A DNA stretch of 64,000 bases from JAAFIP01 sp031367325 (GTDB taxonomy: Bacteria; Pseudomonadota; Gammaproteobacteria; Burkholderiales; Burkholderiaceae_C): contig JANLPQ010000023.1 of NCBI GenBank assembly GCA_031367325.1, forward strand, positions 1 to 64,000. The letters are read 5' to 3'. A program made the translations under genes and the position numbers. The notes under the pieces were generated by a model. It ran no database searches, had not been told where the DNA came from, and worked only from the letters and a program-made list of their open reading frames with translations. Shown here one piece after another: positions 51,902 through 60,997 of this stretch; the stretch's first letter is position 1; each line of letters begins with the position of its first letter.

Positions 51902-52633
51902 ATGTCACAACCCCCTAAACAAGCCGATCGCATTTTGGTCGTCGATGATGATGCCCGTATTCGCGACCTGCTACGGCGTTACCTAGCCCAAGAAGGCTTT
52001 GAGGTCATCGTGGCCGAAGACGGCAAGGCGCTCACCCGCATCATGATGCGCGATCCGATCGATTTGATAGTGCTAGATTTGATGATGCCTGGCGAAGATG
52101 GTTTGTCGATCTGCCGACGTTTGCGGGCTGCGGGTGACCGGACTCCTATCATTATGCTGACCGCCAAAGGCGAGGATGTGGACCGCATTGTGGGCTTAGA
52201 AGTGGGCGCTGATGATTACCTAGGCAAACCATTCAACCCGCGCGAGCTACTGGCGCGTGTGCATGCTGTGTTGCGCCGCCGTCCTGCGCATGAAGCGCCT
52301 GGCGCACCGTCTACCGACAACGAAACCATCACTTTTGGTCCGTTCGACTTTGACATGGGCCAGCGCACCCTGCGCAAAAACGGCGAAGAAATGCCGCTGA
52401 CCACTGGCGAGTTTGCCATGCTTAAAGCCTTGGTGCGCCACCCACGCCAGCCGCTGTCGCGCGAAAAGCTGGCCCAGTTAGCGCGCGGCCGCGAGTTTGA
52501 ACCGTTTGACCGCAGCTTGGACGTACAAGTCTCACGTTTGCGCAAAATGGTAGAAGCTGATGTGGCTGCACCTCGTTATATTCAAACCGTGTGGGGCGTG
52601 GGCTATGTGTTTGTGCCGGATGGCAAAAGCTAA
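51902..52633 (+). CDS. ompR: OmpR-type two-component response regulator
   Basis: The 243-residue regulator has a receiver domain (ILVVDDDARIRDLLRRYL, phosphoacceptor Asp 59 in LIVLDLMMPGEDG, Lys in GKPFNPREL) and a winged-helix DNA-binding domain (LTTGEFAMLKALVRHPRQPLSREKL...SLDVQVSRLRKMVE...VWGVGYVFVPDG). Sequence and the adjacent sensor kinase support assignment to the OmpR branch. The target genes cannot be read from this window. Confidence 0.92.
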   Translation: MSQPPKQADRILVVDDDARIRDLLRRYLAQEGFEVIVAEDGKALTRIMMRDPIDLIVLDLMMPGEDGLSICRRLRAAGDRTPIIMLTAKGEDVDRIVGLEVGADDYLGKPFNPRELLARVHAVLRRRPAHEAPGAPSTDNETITFGPFDFDMGQRTLRKNGEEMPLTTGEFAMLKALVRHPRQPLSREKLAQLARGREFEPFDRSLDVQVSRLRKMVEADVAAPRYIQTVWGVGYVFVPDGKS

Positions 52634-52723
52634 CTTAGCGCATACTCTGAGCTGTTAAAACGCTAAGCGCAGCGTGGCACATCATGTTATGTGCACGTTG
52701 CGCTTTTCTATATGTAGAGAATT

Positions 52724-54133
52724 ATGGCCACCATTGATGCCACCAGCCCTGCACCGCTTGAGACTGCACCTGCCCCATTAGAAATGCGCCAAGCTGTAGC
52801 CAGCCGTGTACGGCTGAGTTTGTTTTGGCGTACATTTTTTTTACTGTCTTTGCTGCTTGTGGGCTCTATCGTGGCGTGGCTGCAAACCTTCAGGGTACTA
52901 GAGAGTGAGCCACGCGCTGCGCAAAGCGCCCAGCAAATCGCATCGTTGGTTAATTTAAGCCGTGCGGCCTTAGTGCATGCAGACGCGATTGCCCGCGTAT
53001 CCCTGATTAAACAACTGGCAGAACTGGAAGGCGTGCGCGTGCTGCCACGCGAAATCACCGACAAGGTGCAAGATTTTGACAGCAGCGCACAAACCGCTTA
53101 CGTCACAAACGAGCTGCACTCCCGCCTGGGACCTGACACTATTTTGGCGCGCGCGGTCAATGGCGAACCAGGTTTGTGGGTTGGCTTTGCTATCGAAGGC
53201 GATCCTTATTGGTTGTTAACTGACCTCTCGCGCATCGTGCCTGTGGCTGGCAAAACTTGGTTGATTTGGCTGGGCATTGCCGCACTGCTGTCGCTCTCTG
53301 GCGCCGCTTTGATTGCACGATTAATCAACCGGCCCCTCAAAGCGCTAAGCTTTGCCGCTAGTCGTGTGAAAGACGGCAACTTTGAAGCCAGTCACTTGGA
53401 CGAGCGCGCAGTCACTAGCGAAATCCGTGAGGTGAATGTTGGGTTTAACCGTATGGCTAAGCAGCTGGCCAAAATAGAGCAAGACCGTGCTGTGATGTTG
53501 GCAGGCATCTCGCACGACCTGCGCACACCTCTAGCGCGTCTGCGCCTAGAAACTGAAATGAGCGTGGCCGACCTGTCTGCACGCGCCCATATGGCGGCTG
53601 ATATTGAGCAGTTAGACGGCATTATCGACAAGTTTCTAGACTACGCCCGGCCAGATCAAACCAAACTGTTGTCAGTTTGCCTTAACGACGTGCTGGAGGC
53701 GAGTGTGTTTGCCGTGCATGACACTGGCGACATGCGCATTAAGATGGATATTCAAGGCGACGTTTACGTAATTGCTGAAGAAATTGAGCTGGCCCGAGTA
53801 ATGGCCAACCTGATTGAAAACGCCCGTAAGTATGGTAAATCAGCTCACATTAACGTGACCAAGCTAGATATCACTGTCCGTACTAAAGACGACTGGGTGT
53901 TACTGAAGGTACGCGATCACGGCCCCGGAGTATCGGAAGAAACTTTAAAGCATCTAACCCAACCCTTCTTTCGCGGCGACGTGGCGCGCACCGCAGCCAC
54001 TGGCGCAGGTTTGGGCTTGGCGATTGTGGATAAAACTGTGCAGCGCATGGGTGGCATGTTTGCACTGGCCAATACGTCATCGGGCGGTTTGGCTGCACAC
54101 ATCAAGCTGCGCAAAGGGCGCAGCCCGAGGTAA
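52724..54133 (+). CDS. envZ: EnvZ-type sensor histidine kinase
   Basis: The 469-residue kinase has two membrane helices (FFLLSLLLVGSIVAWL and WLIWLGIAALLSLSGAALIA), a periplasmic sensor segment between them and a HAMP linker (NRPLKALSFAASRVKDGNFE). The DHp box has His 264 (AGISHDLRTPLARLRLETEM). The ATPase domain has an N box (ANLIENARKYG) and G boxes (VRDHGPGVS, GAGLGLAIVDKTV). It is partner to the response regulator 90 bp upstream. Confidence 0.93.
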   Translation: MATIDATSPAPLETAPAPLEMRQAVASRVRLSLFWRTFFLLSLLLVGSIVAWLQTFRVLESEPRAAQSAQQIASLVNLSRAALVHADAIARVSLIKQLAELEGVRVLPREITDKVQDFDSSAQTAYVTNELHSRLGPDTILARAVNGEPGLWVGFAIEGDPYWLLTDLSRIVPVAGKTWLIWLGIAALLSLSGAALIARLINRPLKALSFAASRVKDGNFEASHLDERAVTSEIREVNVGFNRMAKQLAKIEQDRAVMLAGISHDLRTPLARLRLETEMSVADLSARAHMAADIEQLDGIIDKFLDYARPDQTKLLSVCLNDVLEASVFAVHDTGDMRIKMDIQGDVYVIAEEIELARVMANLIENARKYGKSAHINVTKLDITVRTKDDWVLLKVRDHGPGVSEETLKHLTQPFFRGDVARTAATGAGLGLAIVDKTVQRMGGMFALANTSSGGLAAHIKLRKGRSPR

Positions 54134-54157
54134 GACGCGCAGCCTGAGGCCGCGAGG

Positions 54158-54685
54158 CTACTGTAAGGGCTCTTTAAAAACCTTGGGTAAGGGCAGCGGC
54201 ATCACATCAATACCCTCGTCTAATAACTCTAGAGTTTCGTCGCGAGTAGCTTGGCCGCGAATGGCTCGATCGTGTGCTTCGCCATAATGGATTTTGCGGG
54301 CCTCTTGGGCAAACTGTTTGCCTACGTCTTCAGTATTGGCCAATATTTTGTGCGCCATCTGCAAGTACGCAGCCTGAAACTGCGGGTCTTGCATCACCAC
54401 TTGCATGGCTTGCTCAGTGTCACCCTGTTTTTCATCAAATACAGGCTTGGAGGCCGTATTACTTGCTCGAGCAGCTACTGAATTAATAGCGCCTTCTGCT
54501 ACCGTTACTTCACGCGAGCCAGACAGGTTAAGACGTGGTGCAGACAATTTTTTGGTGATAGATGCGTTACCACACAGGGGGCACTCGACCAAGCCGCGTG
54601 TAAGTTGGCTCTGAAAATCATCTTCAGAACCAAACCAGCCCTCAAAGCTGTGCGCGTATTCGCATTGCAAATCTAGCACTTTCAT
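54158..54685 (-). CDS. DUF1178 protein
   Basis: The 175-residue product starts MKVLDLQCEYAHSFEGWFGSE and has two cysteine positions (QCEYAH and ECPLCGNASI) consistent with a zinc-ribbon, then a helical C-terminus (QFAQEARKIHYGEAHDRAIRGQAT). It is a conserved proteobacterial family of unknown function. Residues about 62-80 (AINSVAARASNTASKPVFDE) are encoded by an interspersed repeat copy lying in the variable linker between the two parts. Confidence 0.9.
   Translation of the reverse strand: MKVLDLQCEYAHSFEGWFGSEDDFQSQLTRGLVECPLCGNASITKKLSAPRLNLSGSREVTVAEGAINSVAARASNTASKPVFDEKQGDTEQAMQVVMQDPQFQAAYLQMAHKILANTEDVGKQFAQEARKIHYGEAHDRAIRGQATRDETLELLDEGIDVMPLPLPKVFKEPLQ
54443..54493 (+). repeat. Interspersed repeat copy 13, inside the DUF1178 gene
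   Basis: GGAGGCCGTATTACTTGCTC and GAGCAGCTACTGAATTAATA match the consensus. In the gene's direction TGA is CGA, and the frame is the same as in the DUF934 gene, giving VAARASNTASKP. Confidence 0.92.
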
Positions 54686-54700
54686 AGTGTGTGCGCTATC

Positions 54701-55297
54701 CTAGACTGATTGTCCAACGTGCGCTAGGCGCGGCACGGACTGCCAAGCCATAGTACGTTTGCCGCTGATATGGTTGGCCAAATGCACAGCGCATACTAAG
54801 GTTTTAGCGTCGGTAACTACTCCGTCAGCGCACCAGTCTAAAAGCTGCTGCACTGGTGCTGTAAATACCTCTAAGAACTCACCATCATCCAACTTGCGTT
54901 CTCCGGCTGTTAGGTTTTGCACAAAATAGATATGAATAATTTCTGTGGAATAGGCTATCGCCAAATGCATCTTGCCTGCATAGGCCCATTGCCCTGCCGT
55001 GTAGCCAGTTTCTTCAAGTAGTTCGCGCAAGCCGCACAACAAAGGGTCTTCACCGTCATCTAGCTTGCCCGCGGGCAGCTCAATCATCACTTGGCCTACC
55101 GGGTAGCGAAATTGCCGCTCTAACACTACTTGGCCGTCTGCTAACAGGGGCACCACCACCACCGCGCCGGGATGCACCACGTACTCACGCGTGGCATGCT
55201 TGCCGTCAGGCAGGCTTACCGTGTCGCGTTTAACGTGGAGAAAACTGCCTTGTAACAGCTCTTCGCTGCTGACTAAGGTTTCTAGCAGTTGCGTCAT
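54701..55297 (-). CDS. NUDIX hydrolase, ADP-ribose pyrophosphatase-like
   Basis: The product is about 198 residues from ATG 55297. The Nudix box is GKLDDGEDPLLCGLRELLEETGYTA (G-x5-E-x7-RE-x2-EE-x-G). The N-terminal beta domain (EELLQGSFLHVKRDTVSLPDG) fits the ADP-ribose pyrophosphatase (NudF) subgroup. It lies between DUF2818 and DUF1178 genes at the end of the nuo region, a common Burkholderiales order. Confidence 0.92.
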   Translation of the reverse strand: MTQLLETLVSSEELLQGSFLHVKRDTVSLPDGKHATREYVVHPGAVVVVPLLADGQVVLERQFRYPVGQVMIELPAGKLDDGEDPLLCGLRELLEETGYTAGQWAYAGKMHLAIAYSTEIIHIYFVQNLTAGERKLDDGEFLEVFTAPVQQLLDWCADGVVTDAKTLVCAVHLANHISGKRTMAWQSVPRLAHVGQSV

Positions 55298-55304
55298 GGT
55301 GAAG

Positions 55305-55607
55305 TTAATCGCGATGTTTAAGTAAATAGCGCCACACAAAGCCTGGAAAGGCCAGCGTGATAAATAGCGTGGCAGTAACGGCGTAGAACTCCCAGTTTTG
55401 CGGAGCGATTTGACCTAAACGCTTTTCCAGCAAAAGCGCGATTCCACCGACTAAGAAATACATCATTACCAGTTCCGCCAAGCGAATGGCAAGGCTTTTT
55501 CCTGCAGCCAGCTTCACTACTGCGAGCAGGCGTTGCGAGATAAACGGTAAATTAGCCGCGACCAACGCTAAAGCGATAACCAGCCAGACAGAAGTGCTTT
55601 GCCCCAT
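55305..55607 (-). CDS. DUF2818 membrane protein
   Basis: The 100-residue protein has three hydrophobic segments (SVWLVIALALVAANLPFI, LAELVMMYFLVGGIALLL, FYAVTATLFITLAFPGFVW). DUF2818 genes sit directly after nuoN in betaproteobacteria. A role linked to complex I is possible but untested. The gap to nuoN is 29 bp. Confidence 0.88.
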   Translation of the reverse strand: MGQSTSVWLVIALALVAANLPFISQRLLAVVKLAAGKSLAIRLAELVMMYFLVGGIALLLEKRLGQIAPQNWEFYAVTATLFITLAFPGFVWRYLLKHRD

Positions 55608-55636
55608 GGCGTGTAGTGGTAGCCAAACCCTAGGGC

Positions 55637-57124
55637 TTAGCTACCTAAAGTCTTCACAATAGCTTGCAGGCACAGCGTCATCAGACCGCCGGGGAACAAA
55701 CCCAAAAGTAAAATCAAAGCACCATTGACTGTGAGCACAACGCGTACATCCCATGGGGCAACCACCGTGGTCGCAGTAATAGGTGCATCAAAGTACATGA
55801 CCTTGACCACGCGCAAGTAATAAAACGCACCAATCAGCGACATGATGACAGCATATACCGCAACGCCAGTTAGCCATTGATTGCCAGAATCAATCAACGG
55901 CTGCAGCACGCTGAGTTTGGCAAAAAATCCTACCATAGGCGGGATACCAGCTAATGAGAACAAACAGACCGCCATGATTGCTGCGTACAACGGGCTGCGC
56001 TGGTTCAGACCCGCAAGGTCGGCGATTTCTTCGCTCTCAAAGCCTTCGCGCGACAGCAGCAGCATGATGCCGAAGGTGGCCAGCGTGGTCAACACGTAGG
56101 TGATGGCGTAGAACATGGCTGCACTGTAGGCTGCAGCAGCACCATTGGTGTTGCCATTAACTACACCCGCCAGCAAGCCCAGTAGCAAGAAGCCCATTTG
56201 CGCGATAGTAGAAAACCCCAGCATACGCTTAAGGTTAGTCTGCGCGATAGCAGCTAGGTTGCCGACTAAGAGAGAGGCAACTGCCAGCATAAGCAGCATT
56301 TGCTGCCAATCAAATGCCAGTGGCAACATGCCCTCGACTAACAAGCGGATGCAAATAGCAAAAGCAGCCAATTTGGGGGCACCAGCAATCATCAAGGTTA
56401 CTGAAGTAGGCGCGCCCTGATATACGTCTGGTACCCACATATGGAAAGGCACTACGCCCAATTTAAAAGCCAAACCAGAAACAACGAACACCAAACCGAA
56501 CACTAGTACCTGCTGTTTGATCTGGCCCGTAGCAATAGCTTTAAATACAGCAGGAATCTCTAGCGAACCTGTGGCGCCGTACATCATTGACAGGCCATAC
56601 AACAAGAATCCGCTGGCCATCGCACCCAGTACAAAATACTTCATTGCGGCTTCCGTGGAAGGCGCATGGTCACGGCGTAGCGCTACCAACGCGTAGCTAG
56701 ACAGTGTTAGCAACTCTAAGCCCATGTAGATCACTAGGAAGTTGTTGCCCGAGATCATCACGCACATGCCTAACAGTGCGAACATGCTGAGCGTGAACAT
56801 CTCGCCACCGCGCAGCATGCCACGATCAAATGCGTATGGGCGCCCGTAAATCAGTGTTACGGCCATGGCGATGCTAGCGAAGCACTTTAGCCAGTGGCCC
56901 ATAGCATCGCTCACCACCATGTTGCCAAAACCGTATAAGGTATTTCCGCTGTTAGCATACAAGCCGTGCAGCACCGCTACTACGCCCAAAGTCAGCAAGG
57001 TCAATACATAAGTAGGTGTGCGTTTGGGACTTTTAACAAACAGGTCTACCAGCAAAATCGCGCAGGCCATCACTAGCAGCACGATCTCAGGGTAAATAGC
57101 AATCCAGCTGGCTTTATCAATCAT
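55637..57124 (-). CDS. nuoN: NADH-quinone oxidoreductase subunit N
   Basis: The 495-residue antiporter-like membrane subunit of complex I has about 14 helices, with FVVSGLAFKLGVVPFHMWVPDVYQGAPTSVTLMIAGAPK containing the conserved Lys and proton-path residues. It is downstream of nuoM by 25 bp. Confidence 0.96.
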   Translation of the reverse strand: MIDKASWIAIYPEIVLLVMACAILLVDLFVKSPKRTPTYVLTLLTLGVVAVLHGLYANSGNTLYGFGNMVVSDAMGHWLKCFASIAMAVTLIYGRPYAFDRGMLRGGEMFTLSMFALLGMCVMISGNNFLVIYMGLELLTLSSYALVALRRDHAPSTEAAMKYFVLGAMASGFLLYGLSMMYGATGSLEIPAVFKAIATGQIKQQVLVFGLVFVVSGLAFKLGVVPFHMWVPDVYQGAPTSVTLMIAGAPKLAAFAICIRLLVEGMLPLAFDWQQMLLMLAVASLLVGNLAAIAQTNLKRMLGFSTIAQMGFLLLGLLAGVVNGNTNGAAAAYSAAMFYAITYVLTTLATFGIMLLLSREGFESEEIADLAGLNQRSPLYAAIMAVCLFSLAGIPPMVGFFAKLSVLQPLIDSGNQWLTGVAVYAVIMSLIGAFYYLRVVKVMYFDAPITATTVVAPWDVRVVLTVNGALILLLGLFPGGLMTLCLQAIVKTLGS

Positions 57125-57149
57125 TTGCGTTCTCTAGCTGTTCAGTGGA

Positions 57150-58625
57150 TTAATTAAGTTTAGTTTTGGCGACGTGCACTAGCAAGTCGGCTACCGACGT
57201 ATTCATGACATCTGTGAAGGGCTTAGGGTACAAACCCATCAATAGCGTCGCTGCCATTAGCAAACCTAACATTAAAAATTCACGACCGTTAATGTCAGTA
57301 AGTTTTTTAACGTCGTCATTGGCAACAGGACCAAGGTACACGCGTTTGAACATCCACAACGAATAGGCCGCACCAAATACCAGCGCCGAAGCCGCTGCGA
57401 AACCTACCCAGAAGTTGTACTTCACGGCGCCTAAAATAACCATCCATTCGCCAACAAAGCCTGCCGTGCCGGGCAATCCGCTGTTGGCCATGGTAAAGAA
57501 TAATGCCAGTGCTGCAAACTTAGGCATGGTGTTAATCACGCCACCGTAGCTGGCAATTTCACGCGAATGCACGCGGTCGTACAGTACGCCAATACACAAG
57601 AACATCGCCGCTGACACAAAGCCATGCGCAATCATTTGCACAATGCCGCCTGCTACGCCCAAGTCATTGAAGATAAAGAAACCTAGCGTGACAAAACCCA
57701 TGTGCGCAACTGATGAATAAGCTACTAGCTTCTTCATGTCCTGTTGCACTAGCGCCACCAGACCTACATAAACCACCGCCGTCAGAGACAATGCAATCAT
57801 CAACCACGCATAGGCATGCGCGGCATCAGGTGCGATAGGCATGGAAAATCGTAGAAATCCATACGCACCAAGTTTAAGCATGATGGCAGCCAGCACAGCA
57901 GAGCCTCCTGTGGGCGCTTCAACGTGCACGTCAGGCAGCCAGGTGTGCACTGGCCACATGGGCACCTTTACGGCAAAAGCTGCGAGAAATGCGAAAAACA
58001 CCAAGGTTTGCGCGGTACTACTCAGTGGGAGCTTATGCCAAGTCATGATGTCAAAGCTGCCACCAGATTTGGTGTACAAAAAGATCAGTGCAACCAAAGT
58101 TAGCAACGAACCGAGCAAGGTATACAAAAAGAACTTGAACGCAGCATAAATCTTGTTAGGGCCACCCCAAATGCCAATGATTAAATACATCGGAATCAAA
58201 GTAGCCTCAAAAAACACATAAAACAATATGCCATCTAGTGCACAGAACACGCCGATCATCAAGCCACTCAAAATTAAAAACGCGCCCATGTACTGGTTAA
58301 CGCGCTCCGTAATAGCCTCCCAAGCAGATATGACCACCACCACGGTGATAAACGCTGTTAATGGCACAAACCAGAACGAAATACCGTCTAAACCCAGATA
58401 GTAGTGCACATTAAAGCGCTCAATCCATGGTGCTTTTTCAACAAACTGCATGGCCGATGTACCTAGCTTGAAGCCTTCGTACAACGGTAAGGTGACTAAA
58501 AAACTTGCCAATGCGCCAATTAACGCAATCCAACGCACTGTACGAGCCTGGTCGTCGCGGCCTAAGGCCAGTAGCAGAACGCCAAATGCGATTGGCGTCC
58601 AAATAGCTAGGCTGAGTAATCCCAT
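57150..58625 (-). CDS. nuoM: NADH-quinone oxidoreductase subunit M
   Basis: The 491-residue antiporter-like subunit has AFAVKVPMWPVHTWLPDVHVEAPTGGSAVLAAIMLKLGAYGFLRF and the early Glu in FFEATLIPMYLIIGIWGG, both conserved for proton pumping. It is separated from nuoL by 12 bp. Confidence 0.97.
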   Translation of the reverse strand: MGLLSLAIWTPIAFGVLLLALGRDDQARTVRWIALIGALASFLVTLPLYEGFKLGTSAMQFVEKAPWIERFNVHYYLGLDGISFWFVPLTAFITVVVVISAWEAITERVNQYMGAFLILSGLMIGVFCALDGILFYVFFEATLIPMYLIIGIWGGPNKIYAAFKFFLYTLLGSLLTLVALIFLYTKSGGSFDIMTWHKLPLSSTAQTLVFFAFLAAFAVKVPMWPVHTWLPDVHVEAPTGGSAVLAAIMLKLGAYGFLRFSMPIAPDAAHAYAWLMIALSLTAVVYVGLVALVQQDMKKLVAYSSVAHMGFVTLGFFIFNDLGVAGGIVQMIAHGFVSAAMFLCIGVLYDRVHSREIASYGGVINTMPKFAALALFFTMANSGLPGTAGFVGEWMVILGAVKYNFWVGFAAASALVFGAAYSLWMFKRVYLGPVANDDVKKLTDINGREFLMLGLLMAATLLMGLYPKPFTDVMNTSVADLLVHVAKTKLN

Positions 58626-58637
58626 TTTTATTATTTC

Positions 58638-60680
58638 CTACTTACTAAGCCATAAAGTCAGCATAGGCCAACCAATAAAATACGTCATCAAACCAAAAAC
58701 ACCTAGCATCATCACCAGCGCGTAGTGGTACAAATATCCTGTCTGTGCGCGGCGCACAAAGCTAGATACTATGCCAACTATTTTCCATGATCCGTTAACC
58801 AAAGCACCATCAATCAATGTCTGGTCACCGCCTTTCCACAAGCCCGTACCCAACATCCGCGCACCGAGAGCAATCACGTTTTCATTGAACCAGTCTATGT
58901 AATATTTGTTGTCAAGCAAGGTGTAAATTGGCATAACACGCGATTTGATAGCCGCAGGTAGCGTGGGGTTAACGATGTACATGTAGTACGACAAAGCTAC
59001 CCCTGACAGTGCCAGCCAGAATGGCAAGCTCATCAAACCATGCCATGCAAGTTGCGCCGCACCATGGAACTCTTTAGCCAACTCCTCCATAGCCATATGC
59101 TTAATACCATCCACAAAGATAGAGTCTTTAAAGAAATCACCAAACAGCATCGGTGCTATAGCCATAAAGCCAATGAAAACGGATGGAATAGCCAACAACA
59201 CCAAAGGCATCGTAATCACCCAAGGTGATTCATGCGGCTTGTCATTGTGTCCGTGGCTGTCGTGCGCATGATGATCGTCATGGTGCGCATCCGGATTTTG
59301 ATCGTAGCGTTCTTTGCCATGAAAGACTAAAAAGTACATGCGGAAGGAATAAAAAGCTGTCACGAAGACACCAGCCATCACAGCAAAGTATGCAAACCCT
59401 GCACCGGGCAGCGTACTGGCTTTGACAGCCATGATGACTTCGTCTTTAGAGTAAAAACCCGAGAACAACGGTGTGCCGATCAATGCGAGTGATCCAAGTA
59501 ACGAAGTAATCCAAGTGATAGGCATGTATTTGCGCAGGCCACCCATGTAGCGAATGTCTTGGTTATGGTGCATTCCAATAATGACGGATCCCGCGCCTAA
59601 GAAAAGTAACGCTTTGAAGAAAGCATGTGTCATTAGATGGAACACCGCTACAGAATAAGCCGATGCACCTAAAGCAACCGTCATATAACCCAACTGCGAC
59701 AGCGTGGAATACGCCACCACACGTTTGATATCGTTTTGAATAATGCCTAGAAAACCCATAAACAGCGCGGTAATTGCGCCAATGACCATGATAAAGCTCA
59801 GCGCGGTATCACTCAATTCAAACAGTGGTGACATACGAGCCACCATGAAGATACCCGCCGTCACCATCGTTGCTGCGTGAATCAATGCAGAGATAGGCGT
59901 CGGGCCTTCCATAGAGTCGGGTAGCCATACATGCAATGGAAACTGGGCCGACTTACCCATAGCACCAATGAACAAGCAAATGCAAATCACTGTCACCAGC
60001 ATCCAGTCGGTACCAGGAAAATTGAGTTTGGCTAGCTCTCCCGCTTTGGCAAACGCTTCGGCGTAGTTGAGCGTTCCTGCAAAGGCGACAATCAATCCAA
60101 TACCCAATATAAAACCGAAGTCACCAACGCGGTTCACCAAGAAAGCCTTCATGTTAGCAAAAACAGCAGTGGGCTTGTTGTACCAAAAACCGATCAATAA
60201 ATACGATACCAGCCCCACAGCCTCCCAACCAAAAAATAGTTGCAGCATGTTGTTGCTCATCACCAGCATTAGCATGGCAAAGGTGAAGAGTGATATGAAT
60301 GAGAAGAAGCGGTTGTACCCTTCGTCTTCTTCCATATAGCCGATGGTGTAAATGTGGACCATTAGCGACACGAAGGTCACTACACACATCATCATCGCCG
60401 TAAGACCATCAACTAAGAAACCCACTTCCATTTTCAAGCCACCAAGCACCATCCATTCATAAATAGTGGCATTAAAGCGTGCACCGCCGATCACTTCAAG
60501 CATGGTCTGCACAGAAATAGCGAAAGCGATCAGTACGCCAAGAATAGTGAAAAAGTGGCTAGCACGCCGGCCAATCCAGTTACCGCCAAATTGTGTACCT
60601 AACACACCTGCTATAAGCGAGCCTGCCAACGGTGCCATAGGCACAGCCAACAGGGTAGAAGCGTTCAATGTTGCGCTCAT
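58638..60680 (-). CDS. nuoL: NADH-quinone oxidoreductase subunit L
   Basis: The 680-residue distal proton-pumping subunit has GAMGKSAQFPLHVWLPDSMEGPTPISALIHAATMVTAGIF and the long C-terminal lateral-helix region. A His/Asp-rich cytoplasmic or loop stretch (DAHHDDHHAHDSHGHNDKPH, near residue 470) could bind metal ions. Confidence 0.97.
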   Translation of the reverse strand: MSATLNASTLLAVPMAPLAGSLIAGVLGTQFGGNWIGRRASHFFTILGVLIAFAISVQTMLEVIGGARFNATIYEWMVLGGLKMEVGFLVDGLTAMMMCVVTFVSLMVHIYTIGYMEEDEGYNRFFSFISLFTFAMLMLVMSNNMLQLFFGWEAVGLVSYLLIGFWYNKPTAVFANMKAFLVNRVGDFGFILGIGLIVAFAGTLNYAEAFAKAGELAKLNFPGTDWMLVTVICICLFIGAMGKSAQFPLHVWLPDSMEGPTPISALIHAATMVTAGIFMVARMSPLFELSDTALSFIMVIGAITALFMGFLGIIQNDIKRVVAYSTLSQLGYMTVALGASAYSVAVFHLMTHAFFKALLFLGAGSVIIGMHHNQDIRYMGGLRKYMPITWITSLLGSLALIGTPLFSGFYSKDEVIMAVKASTLPGAGFAYFAVMAGVFVTAFYSFRMYFLVFHGKERYDQNPDAHHDDHHAHDSHGHNDKPHESPWVITMPLVLLAIPSVFIGFMAIAPMLFGDFFKDSIFVDGIKHMAMEELAKEFHGAAQLAWHGLMSLPFWLALSGVALSYYMYIVNPTLPAAIKSRVMPIYTLLDNKYYIDWFNENVIALGARMLGTGLWKGGDQTLIDGALVNGSWKIVGIVSSFVRRAQTGYLYHYALVMMLGVFGLMTYFIGWPMLTLWLSK

Positions 60681-60688
60681 GTCTGTTC

Positions 60689-60997
60689 TTATCCTTTGAG
60701 CGTATTAAGTTCGTCTACAGCAATGCTAGAGTTATTGCGAAATAGCAATACCAAGATCGCCAAGCCAATCGCTGACTCAGCTGCAGCCACTGTCAAGATA
60801 AAGAACACAAACACCTGGCCGTGTAAATCACCAAGATAGTACGAGAAAGCCACAAAATTCATATTGACGGCTAACAGCATCAACTCAATAGCCATTAATA
60901 AAATGATAATGTTTTTGCGGTTGAGGAAAATACCAATCACAGATAGCGCAAAAAGCATAGCACCAAGCGACAAAAAATGGCCAAGAGTTAAGGTCAT
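60689..60997 (-). CDS. nuoK: NADH-quinone oxidoreductase subunit K
   Basis: The 102-residue three-helix subunit (LSLGAMLFALSVIGIFLNRKNIIILLMAIELMLLAVNMNFVAF) has the conserved membrane Glu residues in the second and third helices (AIELMLL; AAAESAIGLAI). It overlaps nuoJ by 4 bp. Confidence 0.97.
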   Translation of the reverse strand: MTLTLGHFLSLGAMLFALSVIGIFLNRKNIIILLMAIELMLLAVNMNFVAFSYYLGDLHGQVFVFFILTVAAAESAIGLAILVLLFRNNSSIAVDELNTLKG

